A DNA stretch of 64,000 nt from Bugula neritina (lineage: Eukaryota; Bryozoa; Gymnolaemata; Cheilostomatida; Bugulidae), in NCBI GenBank assembly GCA_964035545.1, contig OZ037768.1:8051241-8115240 (forward strand), read 5' to 3'. The notes under the pieces were generated by a model that worked only from the letters and a program-made list of their open reading frames with translations, searched no databases and was not told where the DNA came from. Both the position numbers and the translations under genes were made by a program. This document shows positions 1 through 12,360 of this stretch, one piece after another; the first letter of the stretch is position 1; every line of letters begins with the position of its first letter.

Positions 1-1872
1 ATGTTGGTAAGAATAATTGCAAGTTTCAACAGTATTGTCAGCTTTGTAGAGTTTTTGTAAACAAAAAGAAGTTTCTGTTTACATGTCTCTTCCTATAAAT
101 CATATTCAATTAATAAAATATTACTATAAAAAGCATATATAATTACTATTAGCTATGTGTATAGTTAGAAATCAAATTACTGTATATTTATCCTATAAAC
201 TTTCTACACTAACTTCTTCCAATAGCAAATACTTGACTGCTTGCATTGGCTTCTACATTTGTTGATATAATATAGACCATAGAGGTTTTACTGAAATGGC
301 TTTTACATGGTTGCATCTGCGCATTCTTAGAGTTTTAAAGCCACAAATTTATTTAAATATATAAATTGTGAATTTCTTTGTTTTAGGTTTAGACGCCTAT
401 GATCCTGGCCAAGTGCCAAATGGAGCAAAATGTGCCAACAACAGTATGTGTGTCAACTCCAAGTGTGTACCTGTACCCCAACAACCTGAGTCATGTGACT
501 GTAATGGTAGAGGTGTCTGTAACCAGCTCAATCAATGTCATTGTGACATTGGCTGGGCTCCTCCAGACTGCAAACGAAGAGGAAGAGGTGGTTCTCTTGC
601 CAGCCAACCAACTGTTATTTTAAAACCCCAACTATCTTTAATAGCAGGTAATGGTGGTGCTGGGTTGATTACAATCTAGCAGTATTACCACCCTCTCTTT
701 TATTGTTGGAATTTGACCAGATATAACTTCTCAGCTTTAATTTCAAACTTCTAATTGTTTCAAGTACCTAAACTCCTTACATCATATGATCTTTTGCTTG
801 AAGGTCTGACATCATTCCTTGGTGTTGCACTAATGACAGCCGTTGCCATAGCGATAGGATACAGACGTAAAACAGATATAATTGAACAATTTTTCAACAA
901 ACACCGCAGGTCTGATAGTTATCAATTAGATGTATTTTTAAATTAGCATTAGCTCAAGTTACAACTATACAATATTATAAATCAATGAATCATATTATAC
1001 ATGTAAAAAAAGCTTTTTTATTGACTTTTAAATTCTATATTTATGACTAATGCCATTTTACAGTTCAACGGTTAGGTAAATGACTAAAGATTTGTGAATA
1101 ACTTTGGAAAAAAAATCGTAAATGTGTCTGAAATTAACTAAATCAAGTATGAGTACTAAATGTAAAATCTAAAACACCCAATATTGCGTTGGGTGTTTTC
1201 CCTAAATAAGAAAGCATCAACTAAAACATTTTGATATAGAAAATTCCAATCGAAAATAAAATCAATATTCAAGAAATGAATCAGGATGTTCGCCATAACT
1301 AAGCTTTGTCACTATATAAATTATTCATGCTTGTTGACCTCTATATAAAAAAAGATCAACAAATCATAGCTTTTGCCGTTTCAGTGAAGAGAATATATTG
1401 AATTCTCATCAAGCTCCACCAGATAAGTCAGCGTCTGCAACTCCTGATCACCTTGCTGTCCTTAAGCAACCAAAGTATTCAACTAGTGCAAGTAAAAATA
1501 GTGATGTGACACCTCTAAACCAGGCAAAACTAATTCCCAGCAAACGTAAGTGTTTTCTTCTTCTTTTCTATGTTATAAGTGGTACAATGGTTGTCAAAAA
1601 AAGGGGCTTAGTTTAAGTCCAATGAACCACTTTGACTTTCACATATATACTTGTACATATCAAGTTTATGGCACTCCATACAGATTGGTTGTCCTAAAAT
1701 CTGACATGCTATCTTCCAATACTTTGTTTTAGCAGCTATTTCTACAGAGAAGCCACTAAGCACCACAAATATGTCTCCTCAAATGGCTTCATCTAGAAGT
1801 AAATCCAAGTGGTTAGAACAGACTTTGAATTCACCTTCAGAACCTAAACGCAAAAGATCCAGCGTTAAATAA
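1..1872 (+). CDS. ADAM gene 1, 3' part only: EGF/stalk, transmembrane helix and cytoplasmic tail
   Basis: Five exons are visible by comparison with the downstream copies: <1-6, 387-647, 804-909, 1385-1545 and 1736-1872 (stop TAA at 1870). All have GT-AG borders and compatible phases. The 5' end, with the protease domain, lies before the window. Exon 387-647 encodes the end of the cysteine-rich region ([10 protein letters not shown]), an EGF-like module with six cysteines ([10 protein letters not shown]...[12 protein letters not shown]) and a basic stalk. Exon 804-909 encodes a hydrophobic helix (TSFLGVALMTAVAIAIG) followed by the stop-transfer basics YRRK. The last two exons give a polar, Ser/Pro/Lys-rich tail ending in EPKRKRSSVK. 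The gene is therefore a type I membrane ADAM like gene 2. The last exon has a TAGCAG (NAGNAG) acceptor; the CAG choice matches gene 2. What this protein cleaves cannot be judged, because the catalytic part is missing. Confidence 0.85.
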
Positions 1873-2220
1873 ACATCTTTACCACTAGAATAGGACGCAA
1901 GATACAGTATAATAGCAGAATTACAGTTCAAATTGAAGAGTTCGCTGTAGCTGGTTATTACAATAGTTTGTAATATAAAATCAAAAGCTGTTTCATAAAT
2001 TATAAGCTTTTAAATTACCATTTTAGGAATGTTCCTATACATGATACACATCTGATATAATAGTTTTGTTGCTGTTCATCACATCACGTATTGTAACGAC
2101 ATGGCGCTTTTAACTACATAGTTATTTGTCGCTGTGTCTAATGTTGGACGTAAATGCATGTCCTTATACACTTTTGAGATGTGACTTGTGTACTTTTCTT
2201 GTCATGCAATATAGCAAACT

Positions 2221-2226
2221 AATAAA
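2221..2226 (+). terminator. Probable poly(A) signal of gene 1
   Basis: AATAAA lies about 350 bases after the stop codon of gene 1. The surrounding sequence (AATAAAGTTAAACATG) is repeated after gene 2 at 12355, so it was carried along in the duplication. Other AATAAA strings occur further on, so the exact cleavage site is not certain. Confidence 0.5.
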
Positions 2227-3232
2227 GTTAAACATGTTGATTATTTATTGTGTGACAATAATGCATGATTGGAGAAAAGCAAGCATCTGTCAAGGTTGAC
2301 AATGGATATTAGTGCTGAGTAAATAAAAAGCTGAATAAAATGTTACAAAAATGACAGGAAATAAAGAAGAACGAGATGAAGGTTTAACAATAACTGCAAA
2401 TAAGAATACAAAATGTGATTCAAATATTCAAATAAAAGTATGCCTAGCTGAGGGATTTTTTTTAATTCTGATCAAGATGGCAGCTTAAAACAAACAATTA
2501 CTACAAATGCATTAGTGAAATAACCAACTATATAACATTATATTGTTGTGAATTTATCTATGTAAATCACAATATGTGGGTTATTGAGATTGGAGCCTTA
2601 TAGGACGTTACAGTGAGAATGCGTGTAATCAAGTTATCCAAATCAACAGTCCTCGTATGATGTAATTCGATATTTATTGCATGCCAAATTATACGCCAAG
2701 TGTCAAACTATAATATGAAAAACTTTATATGGGTAAAGAAATGAGTAAAAAAGCAAAATCTACTGAACTAAGTCGGCTCCACTGCTATAACAACGTGGCG
2801 CTGGTGCAAGGCTGTCTTTTTATATCTGTGCAGCCTTTGTGCTGTTGTAGAGTTAGCATATACAGTCAGGTGATCACCAGCCAATAAAGTTGTATTAATT
2901 GCACAAACGAAGATGTGAACAATAGTGTGGGTATTTACTGTGGTGGGCAAATGAATGTCCTAAAAACCTTTACAATAACATATGTAGACTTTAAAACTTA
3001 AAAGCAAGGTTATATTTTACATATGAACTAAGCAAGTACTCAGAAGCACTAGGCTATATCAAACCACAACAAGAAAGTGGAACTTATAAAATTGGGAAAT
3101 ATACCATACATTAGATAGATAAATTTTGTGTTTATTTATGAGATCAGTTCCTGTTACATGTTTTCTCCATGGCTGAATATAGCACAGCATCAATGCAAAT
3201 GTTCTATTGAGTTATTTCAAGTAATTTAGTTT

Positions 3233-3325
3233 GTGAGTGAGTGAGTGAGTGAGTGGGTGAGTGAGTGAGTGAGTGAGTGAGTGATTGAGTGAGTGAGTGA
3301 GTGAGTGAGTGAGTGAGTGAGTGAG
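3233..3325 (+). repeat. (GTGA)n microsatellite
   Basis: About 23 units of GTGA/GAGT, with single-base interruptions such as GTGG and GATT. A much shorter relic of the same tract is present at the matching place upstream of gene 3 (about 12,560-12,590), so the tract expanded after the duplication. Confidence 0.95.
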
Positions 3326-4481
3326 CAAGTGCAAATCACAAAACAAATAAAAGTTGTTTTTTACAGCTAAGAATTTCCTCCATGTATAACTCTTACATGT
3401 GCTATTTAGAATTATAAAAACACTTAAGATAATAATTCGCTATTTTTCATTTAAAACTCACCACAATACTCTCACCTCCATGAAGATTCACTTTGCAAAT
3501 ATAGCTGCAATATACCTACCAGATTTTATGTTTCACTATAATTCTTGCAAGCATAGAACATCTGTTTTAACTAAGCTAGCAAGCAATATGTGCTTATAGT
3601 TAAGTTATATAACTAACTCAGGCTCATATATAAAAAAAACAATAATTCCATGCATTCAACATAATATGCTTGTATGTATATGCCTACAACTTTCAGTCAA
3701 GTTTTTCTGCTATTACCATTGTTGGCACGACTGTGTGAGATAAAAACAGCAAGTAATGAAAGCAACAAAATATTAGTTTTGATAAATCAAGTTTTAAAAC
3801 TTTTCAAAGAGTTATTTGATATCCTCTGGTAGGAAAATAGCTTATACAATTCAACAGAATTCATAATTACAAGACAAAATTTGAATTCAAATATGGTTAT
3901 AGTTAAACATAATGGGGAGCCTAAATGAGGTAATTAAATATTATTTATTTAGAGTGATGAAAGTGCATATAAGATATGTTTCTAAAGAAACTGAATATCA
4001 ACTGGAATTAATATAATTATTATTTTTCATGAAATTACCACTTTATATGTGTTCGAATCTGTTTATGAATCTTAGTTTAGGCGTCTTTTCAAAATTTTAT
4101 TGATAATACATTGATGAATAAGAAACGTTTTTGTTGACTAGTAGCAGCTAAAGTAAAAGTTTTTTGCTTAATATTCAGACATCAACTCAGAACCCCTTTT
4201 CAGTTCCAAGTTTTCTAATCCATCTCACCGCAAAGTATCTACATATTACTCTGAGGACTTGTACCATTCAAACATTAACAGTAGCAGAAATTAATTCCGT
4301 AGATTAAAAATTCTGAATATTTAGCTACGCATAATGTTATAATAATTATGGTGATGAATCCTCTATATTAAAGTAACTTCTGTTTCAATTTTAAGATGTA
4401 ATATTATCATTTAGATTAAAGAGTTGAACAAAACTGCGTATGATGTATAATATAATGACAGTTTGTTTATAATCTATATGG

Positions 4482-4489
4482 TATATAAG
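4482..4489 (+). promoter_or_regulatory. TATA-like element upstream of gene 2
   Basis: TATATAAG stands about 170 bases before the start codon, within the string ATATGGTATATAAGCAACTA. That string is kept unchanged upstream of gene 3 at 13,760. A possible splice acceptor (TTTTATAG before GATACATAGATG) lies between it and the ATG, so a 5' UTR intron cannot be excluded. In DNA this rich in A and T a chance match is possible. Confidence 0.3.
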
Positions 4490-4655
4490 CAACTATAATA
4501 TGATCATTCATTTTTATTTTATAGGATACATAGATGTTGTGGGTGTTGACAATAATAACAGAGCTAGAAGTTCACTATATTATAATTTTTTCCGTTAAAT
4601 TTTTTGAGTTAATTAAGCTTAATGCAACTTATTAAAAGAAGAGTTGACTAACAAG

Positions 4656-7600
4656 ATGCGCCTTGGTGTATGTGCCTTAATTCTCATCATAGAAATCTGT
4701 GTAGGACTGAATAATGCATTTTCATCTAAGGAACTTCATTATAATAAAACCTCATTGGGCTATAAACACCAACCAAATGCTGAAACTCGAAGTTCAAAAA
4801 CAAATTCAGATAGATCAAGATATGAGCTGATTAAAATTTCTCTACAAGCTTCTCATCAGCCAGAAACTAATATTGTACATACATATACACTGAACTCACT
4901 TGACGATGTCAACAAGTTTAAAAGCAAAATGACTGAACTTAATGAAAACATACAGCTGACTATTATCAGAAGAAGTAGCTCGTCTCTGATTCTAAACTTA
5001 AAACACAGCCCACTACTAATTTCTAAAAATTTCTTTACAAAGTATTTTACTTCAAGTGGAGCTCCGGTTATCAAGAGTGCGGATGAACAGGATGTTGAGT
5101 TTGCACATTGTTTCTTCACTGGTGGTGTTCAAAATCAAGTGTATTCAATGGTTTCACTAAATTTATGTAATGGCGTCAAAGGTACTATAGAACTATTTAA
5201 CCGCGCATATAGGATAACACCAACGGTAATAAGTAACGAACTAAATCATCACTTGTACCTGATGAATACAACCAAGAGGAATGATGAGTTGAAAAAGTGT
5301 GGTACTAACGAGGCAGATTATTTTAGCAAAAACAAACCTTCAAACTATTCAATGCACTCTGTCAAAAATATAAATAAACGCCAAGTTAAGCTTCCAGCTG
5401 GCTACAGTTCAGTAACTCGTTATGTTGAAATGGTTGTTGTCATGGATAATAGTGAGTTTCGAAGAGCAGGCAGTATTGATGCTACAATTGTTAGAGCAAT
5501 GACTATGGTGAACTATGCAAACACCTTGTTAAGACAATTAGATATTTATATTGTAGTTGTTAGCATAGAGATCTGGAATGATAAAGACAAAATCCCGTAC
5601 TTCAACCATACGGAATATCCTGAAAGCGTCGATCATTCAAAACTTTTAGCAACCCTTAATAAATACCGACAGCATAAACTGAACTGGAATGTTCCTAATG
5701 ACAACATCCAACTATTTTCAACTTTAGATTTTGCAGGCAGCACAATAGGGTATGGTTCCGTTGAGGCAGTTTGTTCTCAGGCTTATAGTGGAGGTGTTAC
5801 ATCAGATTACATAGAAGAGAATCCTATTCGAGCAGCCACAACTATGGCACACGAATTTGGTCATAACCTGGGTTTGGGACACAGCAGCAACTTTAAAGAT
5901 GAAGCTTGCCAATGTGAAGACCCAATTGATCCAGAATTCACAAACTGTATCATGCATGCATCTTCATCTGGTATGCATTGCTTTTTTACTCAGTGGTATG
6001 AATTGATATTTAAAGGAATGCTAGCTAAGTTGTTATATAATGTGAAAATATAAAAAGCAAACACCTGCTTACACATTAATCATAAACAGTTTTAGTAGTA
6101 GCATAGCAATATTAGAAAAAAACTAACGCAAGTTTATCGTTGCTATCTTTGTGAGAAGTCCATGATATAAAGGGTTTTTTGTTAGATCGGGCTAAGAAAT
6201 TTTTTAAATGTGGCACAAGAGCAATTATTTCTGGATATTTTCCTTAAGATCACCATTGGCCTTTACTGGGGCTCGAACTAGGCAAACGCTCTAACCCCTA
6301 GACCACGTCTGCTCTCTAGCATAGCAATATTAGAATTGTTGTTAAATAAGTAATAAGTAAAACTGTAAAAAAATGCCCCCACATGAAAACTCAAGCTGCA
6401 TAGCTCAAATTTGCAATTTAGCAAGCTAACCATTACTCTATGGCAGCTACTAGAGCATTAAAAAATCCAGTTAAGCGGCTAGTTTTTGAGCTCTACCACC
6501 CCTCAACTTCCTAATGGGAATCACATGAAATTACTGCAAAAAATGTAAATTATTAATTTGGTGAACAGTGTCTACTTCCTAAATTGGAAATTATGAACGC
6601 TACACCTCGAAAGATGTAGCTTTGTTTTGCCTAATCTTAAGCACAATTCATACCCATGGGCTATTGCAATACTTGTGATTATGCTAAAGTGTTATCGTTA
6701 CTCAGGGCTCTACAGTGTGAAATTATGCATTACATGTGTATATAAATAAAAAGCTGCATTGGTATAAGGCATTTATAGTCAATTCATTTATAATAATTAG
6801 TAAGAAACTTGAGCACAAAAATACTTGATTTATCATATTGATATAAGATAATTATTGTTTTACCTAAAAATAATACAACAGTCATTCTAAAGTACTTTTA
6901 GAATCTCTTGAATTTGAAAAAGTAGCCTTTTCTTATTCAGTTTTCCATATTGCTGTAAATAAATATAATAATTATTTATCCAATATCAATATATCAATAT
7001 CAATCTTTGTTTCAGCATATAAACACTCTGTGAGGTGGTCTTCTTGTAACAGAGCAAAAATTTTAAAGTTTGCTGAACACAACCTCTATCAGTGTCTTGA
7101 AAACATTCCAGAAACATTAGTAACGAGTAATAAAAACACTGCATTCTGTGGCAATTTCTTTGTTGAAGCAGGTAAGATTGTGAGAGTATGTTTAAAATAT
7201 CTTAAATGTCCACATCAATGTGGTGACAACTTATTACTATATTTAAGTAAATTGTGAACACAACATAATTATGTTAGTTCCTCAATTTTACTACGCTCTC
7301 TTTATCTTTTTAAATAAGTATTTTACAAAATAATAATTTTTAATCTAGATATACTGCTTGAATTATTTGGTACTAATGATAATAAAATGAATATAAATTA
7401 AATAACTAGGTGAGGGATATGCCTTAATACACTGTTTAGCAAAATGAGAATATCATATTATTGTAGTATTATAGCATTATTATACTGATTATTATAAATG
7501 AATTTTGTAGTTGTAACTTATGAAATACAATTTAGCAGAAATTTGCCCAAAATAGCGTTGTAGTTTTGTGCACTACTAGATTTAGTGTTATTGTGTGATA

Positions 7601-10600
7601 GTAACTACTGCATGTCCACTGTGAGGTTATGCGAGAAACCGAACAGGTAGATCATGAAACGAGAGAATTTTATTTAGATAAAAGATACGCAAGTAAAAGT
7701 GAGATACATGAACGAGAAAAATATACAAGAGTTAGCGTGATTACATATATAGTTATCCTGATAGCTACTGGTACTGTGGGCACCGGAAGGCGTTGCTTAT
7801 AAGTGTGTGATTGCCCCTGATTGGTTGACATAGATCTATTGTCCATATTAACTGAAAGTGCCGCCGCATGGAGACGGCATGACTGGAAGTAGAGACGGCA
7901 TGACTGGAAGTAGAGACGGCATGACTGGAAGTAGAGACGGCATGACTGGAAGTAGAGACGGCATGACTGGAAGTAGAGACGGCATGACTTAAAGTTGCCG
8001 TTCCTGACCATAATCTATTACACTAGGTTTATCAGGGGACACTGGGGGGGGAGGGGTGTACTTAACCACTAGCCATTACACCAGTTCGACAGTTATGTAT
8101 TCTTGGTCAGAGCTAAAGTCCTTAAAGGAGGTTTTGAAGATCAAAGGCTTTAGGCCTACTTCTTGTTTTACTGTGCTATATACTTTAACACATATATACC
8201 TAATATGAACTCATGCATGTTATTAATTGTCATTAGTTGGCAAATCACAGTTCAGTTATAACACTCCATGGAATTTTATTTACTATTTGCTTAAAGTAAT
8301 AGAATGAATAAGTTTACACATTTACACAAATTTTTGTTCCTGATCAATAGTTCTGTTGATTACATAACCTTCATACGTGATGCAGTAATTGATAACATAC
8401 AAGCTAGCAGACCTACAAGCTATGGTTTCTGAAAACTATAACAATATTGTCATTTATAGTTGGCAAGTCACACTCCAGTCATAACATTTGAAGTAGGTAT
8501 TTTATTTTTAGTCGCTTAGAGTAGTACAATGAATAAGTTTATACATTTCTTTTATTTAGCATATGTTTACCTGAACAGGTAGAACCAAGCCTGTCTGGAA
8601 ATATAGAATATAATTTTTATATTCAGATATATTTTATAGAAGAAGAGTGTGACTGTGGCCTACTAGAGTATTGTCAGAGTAATTGTTGTGACCCAACAAC
8701 CTGTAAACTACACAGTAATGCTACATGTGCTACAGGTAAATAATTATCTCAGCTCATTACTGATATGCTGACTATTTCTATATAGCATTATTATGAAGAT
8801 TAAAAATTCTTTGCTAATTAAGTACTTCATTTATCCATCATTGTATCACACAGGATCCTGCTGTGACCTTGAGACATGTACTGTTCGTCCAATTTCATAC
8901 CCATGTCGTTCAGTACAAGATTCACAGTGTGATCTACCTGAAACATGTGACGGGGATAGTGAATGGTGTCCCATAGATACATATAAACGTGATGGAACTG
9001 AGTGTACAAACGTAGAACAAGGCTATTGCCATGAAGGGAAATGTAATACCCACAGTTCTCAGTGCCAGCTCATTTGGGGTGTGGAGATTGGAGCTAAGAA
9101 GTCAGATGATTTTTGTTACAAGAAAAGCAACAATGCCAGTATGATAAATTAATACCTTCAGAAAAATATTTTTCTGCTGACTACCATAAATACAAAGCAG
9201 TATCATGTTTTTAGCCTTCAAAGATTTTCTGTTAGCAGTCATAACTGATACATTAATTAAATCTTTTTTGTTAAAAGTTTATACAATTCTGTTAGAAATT
9301 TAAATATTTATATCCTGACTCATGCAGAGAAAGTTTTAGATGGTCGATTGGTTGCTTAACTTGGTAGAATTTTCATGTTGACTTGTCCAAGTTAAAGTTC
9401 TCTCCAACTTGATATACAATTTAAAAAAACAATGTCACTCTTTCCATTAGCTGGTCTCAAAAATTACAATAGGTATAAAATCAAATCAAATTTAAATTTA
9501 ATTGAGAGTGTGTTTAAAACTATATATTTATAAAATAATCTCCCCCACCGGGATTGGAACCACAGATCTTCGGTTTGCAAGCAAGTGGGCTAACCAATTG
9601 CACCACTAGGGCTGCTGGGTCAACTCAACACCACAATATTTTACAAAAATGGTAATATATCTTTCAACAAGAAAAGGTTATCAAAACATTTGACACGTAG
9701 TTTTAAAAATACTTACAAGTTTCAGCTCAAACAATGACTCATTAAATGTTTTTCGTTAGTGATGGTTACTTTGTAGCCACTAAACGGTTTTGTAGGTCGG
9801 CATTTTGGAAACTGTGGATGGGAAACTAAACCACAAGAGTCTTTATCAACTACAGTAGCCTATGGAAAACAAACATTTAAAAGCTGTGAAACAGAAAATG
9901 ACAAGTTTTGTGGATTGCTACACTGCTACATTGACGCTGAATCTGCCAAAGATGCGAATGAAATTGACCTAAAGATTAAAAACTATGCAACTTTCAAGTA
10001 TATGCGTATATATAAAGGAAAAAAGTGTGCTGTGACTTCCTTTGATGTTGGTAAGAAAGATTGCATGTTTTAATATTAGTGACACTTATGTAGAGCCTTT
10101 GTGAACAAAAAGAAGTTGTTCTTTTCACATATAAGTACCTATAGCTCGTATTTAAATAATCAAATATAACTAAATGGCATATACTATCAGCTATATGCGT
10201 ATAATTAAAACATAAATTTCACATTATAATATCAATCTTTAAATTTTCTATACTACGCTTTTCCAATAGCAAATGTTTGACTGATTGCATTAGAGTTTAT
10301 ACTTAGCATTAGGTATAACCTAGAAGCTTTGCTGAATATCTTTTACATACTGCATAATATATGCATTACTAAAATTATAAGGCCACACATTTATTTAATA
10401 GATATTCCAGTTGTGCATTTTTTTATTTTAGGTTTATATGCACATGATCCTGGTCAGGTGCCAAATGGAGCAAAATGTGCCAACAACAGTATGTGTGTCA
10501 ACTCCAAGTGTGTCTCTGTACCTCAACAACCTGAGTCATGTGACTGTAATGGTAGAGGTGTCTGTAACCAGCTCAATCAATGTCATTGTGACATAGGCTG

Positions 10601-11986
10601 GGCTCCACCAGACTGCAAACGAAGAGGAAGGGGTGGTTCTCTTGCCAGCCAACCAACTGTTATTTTAAAACCACAGCTATCTTTAATAGCAGGTAATGGT
10701 GATGCTCGGTTGCCCGCAATCTAGCAGTATAGTCACTTGCTCTTTCATTGTAGAAATTTGACAAAATATATTTTCTCAGCTTTAAAACTTGATAAAGTAA
10801 TTCCTTGCAGTTCAGGTTTTGACCAAAGTGTAGCAAAAATATTATGAAAGGAACTTTAAAGATAGTTCAAATAAGAAAGCAAATACCTGTCAGATTTAAC
10901 TTAAAGCTACTGATTGTCTTAAGAGCCTAATTTCTTATCACGTGAGCTTTTGGTTGAAGGTCTGGCATCTTTCCTTGGTGTTGCACTGATGACAGTTGTT
11001 GCCATAGCGATAGGATACAGACGTAAAACAGATATTAAACAATTTTTCACCAAACATCACAGGTTTTTAACTTAGCTTTAGCTCTATAGTTATAACTACA
11101 AAATTAGATTACTTAATTCTTTATTGAAGTTTAATAAATTGCAAATTTCCTAACTATAATTAATGTCATTTCAAAATTAAACGGTTAGGTAATTGGCCAA
11201 TAATTTCTAATTAACTTTGAAAAAAATTACATATGTGTCTGAAATTAACTAACTCAAGTATCAGTACTAAATGTAACATTTAAAACACCTAATATTGCTT
11301 TTCGTTGTCTTTCATAAGTAGCAAAGCACCTACTAAAAATATTCTTTTCTAGAAAGTTCCAATCAAAAATAAAATCAATATTTCAGAAGTGAATTAATCA
11401 GTATGTTTGCCATAACTAAGCTTCGCTGTCATCATATTATAAAGGTCATGCTCGCTGACCACTAAAACAGACTATTAAATCACAGTTTTTACTGTTTTAG
11501 GAAGAAGAATAAATTGAATTTTCACCAAACTCCACCAGATAAGTCAGCGTCTGCAACTCCTGATCACCTTGCTGTCCTTAAGCAACCAAAGTATTCAACT
11601 AGTGCAAGTAAAAATAGTGATGTGACAACTCTAAACCAGGCAAAACTAATTCCCAGCAAACGTAAGTGTTTTCTTCTTCTTTTCTATGTTATAAGTAGTA
11701 CAATGGCTGTCAAAGAAAGGGGCTTAGTTTATGTCCAATGAACCACTTTGACTTTCACATATACTTCTACATATTAAGTTTATGGCACTCCATACAAATT
11801 GGTTGTCCTAAAATTTGACATAATATCTGTCAAGACTTTGTTTTAACAGCTACTCCTACAGAGAAGCCACTAAGCACTATAAATATGTCTCCTCAAATGG
11901 CTTCATCTAGAAGTAAATCTAAGCGGTTAGAGCCAACTTCTAATTCACCTTCAAAGCCTAAACGAAAAAGATCCAAAGTTAAATAA
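4656..11986 (+). CDS. ADAM gene 2: type I membrane disintegrin-metalloprotease, predicted active, 922 aa
   Basis: Exons: 4656-5970, 7016-7171, 8640-8735, 8854-9138, 9796-10050, 10432-10692, 10960-11062, 11501-11661, 11850-11986; all GT-AG and in frame. The start ATG at 4656 opens a signal peptide (MRLGVCALILIIEICVG). A prodomain follows with a cysteine-switch candidate (KKCGT) and a KR cleavage site after residue 242. The reprolysin domain has the full zinc motif [11 protein letters not shown] at residues 399-409 and the Met-turn CIMH. Exons 3-4 (about residues 491-617) are the disintegrin region (ECDCG...[18 protein letters not shown]) and first cysteine-rich part. Exon 5 continues the cysteine-rich domain, exon 6 is EGF plus stalk, and exon 7 is the membrane helix ending in GYRRK. 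The tail ends in the basic run KPKRKRSKVK. Expected role: cell-surface shedding of membrane proteins and/or integrin-type adhesion. The domains are clear; the partners are unknown. Confidence 0.9.
6099..6335 (-). mobile_element. tRNA-derived SINE-like insertion with target-site duplication
   Basis: A 19-base direct repeat (TAGCATAGCAATATTAGAA) occurs at 6099-6117 and 6317-6335 and brackets about 199 bases. The matching intron of gene 4 (about 23,640-23,690) lacks the insert, so this is a filled versus an empty site. Read on the minus strand, the insert begins near 6314 with a tRNA-like head: A box GTGGTCTAGGGGTTAG and B box AGTTCGAGCCCC. It ends in a T-rich tail next to the other repeat copy. 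The anticodon arm is partly missing, so it is not a working tRNA gene. Confidence 0.7.
6400..6455 (-). repeat. Old tRNA-like SINE fragment in intron 1 of gene 2
   Basis: On the minus strand, GAGTAATGGTTAGCTTGC resembles a tRNA D-arm / A box. A weak B-box-like GAGC stretch follows. The same fragment lies at the matching intron place of gene 4 (23,725-23,780), so it was there before those genes split. Confidence 0.35.
7871..7994 (+). repeat. 21-bp minisatellite in intron 2 of gene 2
   Basis: Five full copies and one partial copy of GAGACGGCATGACTGGAAGT plus one A, nearly identical to each other. The repeat is more GC-rich than its surroundings. The minus-strand open frame across it (repeating SCRLYFQ) is a product of the repeat. 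Confidence 0.95.
9541..9615 (-). repeat. tRNA-like sequence (tRNA pseudogene or SINE head) in intron 4 of gene 2
   Basis: Read on the minus strand it has a tRNA layout: GTGGTGCAATTGGTTAGCCC (D-arm / A box), TTGCAAACCGAAG (anticodon-arm region) and GTGGTTCCAATCCCGG (T-arm / B box). The acceptor and D stems pair poorly and no flanking repeats were recognised. I read it as a tRNA-derived relic and not as a working tRNA. Confidence 0.45.
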
Positions 11987-12354
11987 AAATCCTTACAAGA
12001 ATAAGATACAAGATGCGGTATAATAGCAGAATTACTGTTTAAATTGAAGAGTTTATTGTAGATGATTATTGCAAAAGTTTATAATATAAGACTGTAAGCT
12101 GTTTAATATATTATAAGCTCTTAAATCTACATTTTAGTATTTTCTACATAGCGTGTAGCATTATTTAAGTTCTAATATATAATGCACATTCGACATAATA
12201 TTTCTGTTGCTGTTCATCATAACATCACGTAATTTAACGACATGGTATTTTCAACTACATAGTTTTTTGTAACTGTGTCTAATGTTACATGTAAATGCAT
12301 GTTTTTATACATTTTCGGGTGTGACTTTTCTTGTCATACAATAAAGCAAACTAC

Positions 12355-12360
12355 AATAAA
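12355..12360 (+). terminator. Probable poly(A) signal of gene 2
   Basis: AATAAA about 370 bases after the gene 2 stop, in the same context (AATAAAGTTAAACATG) as the signal after gene 1. An earlier AATAAA lies in ACAATAAAGCAAAC just before it. Confidence 0.5.

Larger units (their letters stand above)
1873..4655. other. Intergenic spacer between ADAM genes 1 and 2
   Basis: No credible coding sequence was found on either strand. It holds the 3' UTR of gene 1, a GTGA microsatellite (3233-3325) and the 5' flank of gene 2. The parts around 2040-2400 and 3330-4650 are clearly related to the spacer between genes 2 and 3 (about 12,180-13,900). The whole gene plus its spacer was therefore the duplicated unit. 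Confidence 0.7.

Noticed and set aside
7670..8011. Minus-strand protein with repeated SCRLYFQ units
   Set aside because: It is the 21-bp minisatellite read in one frame (21 is divisible by three, so no stop appears); it lies inside an intron of gene 2.
9541..9615. Functional tRNA gene
   Set aside because: Boxes resemble a tRNA, but the acceptor and D stems do not pair well and it sits in an intron among SINE-like relics.
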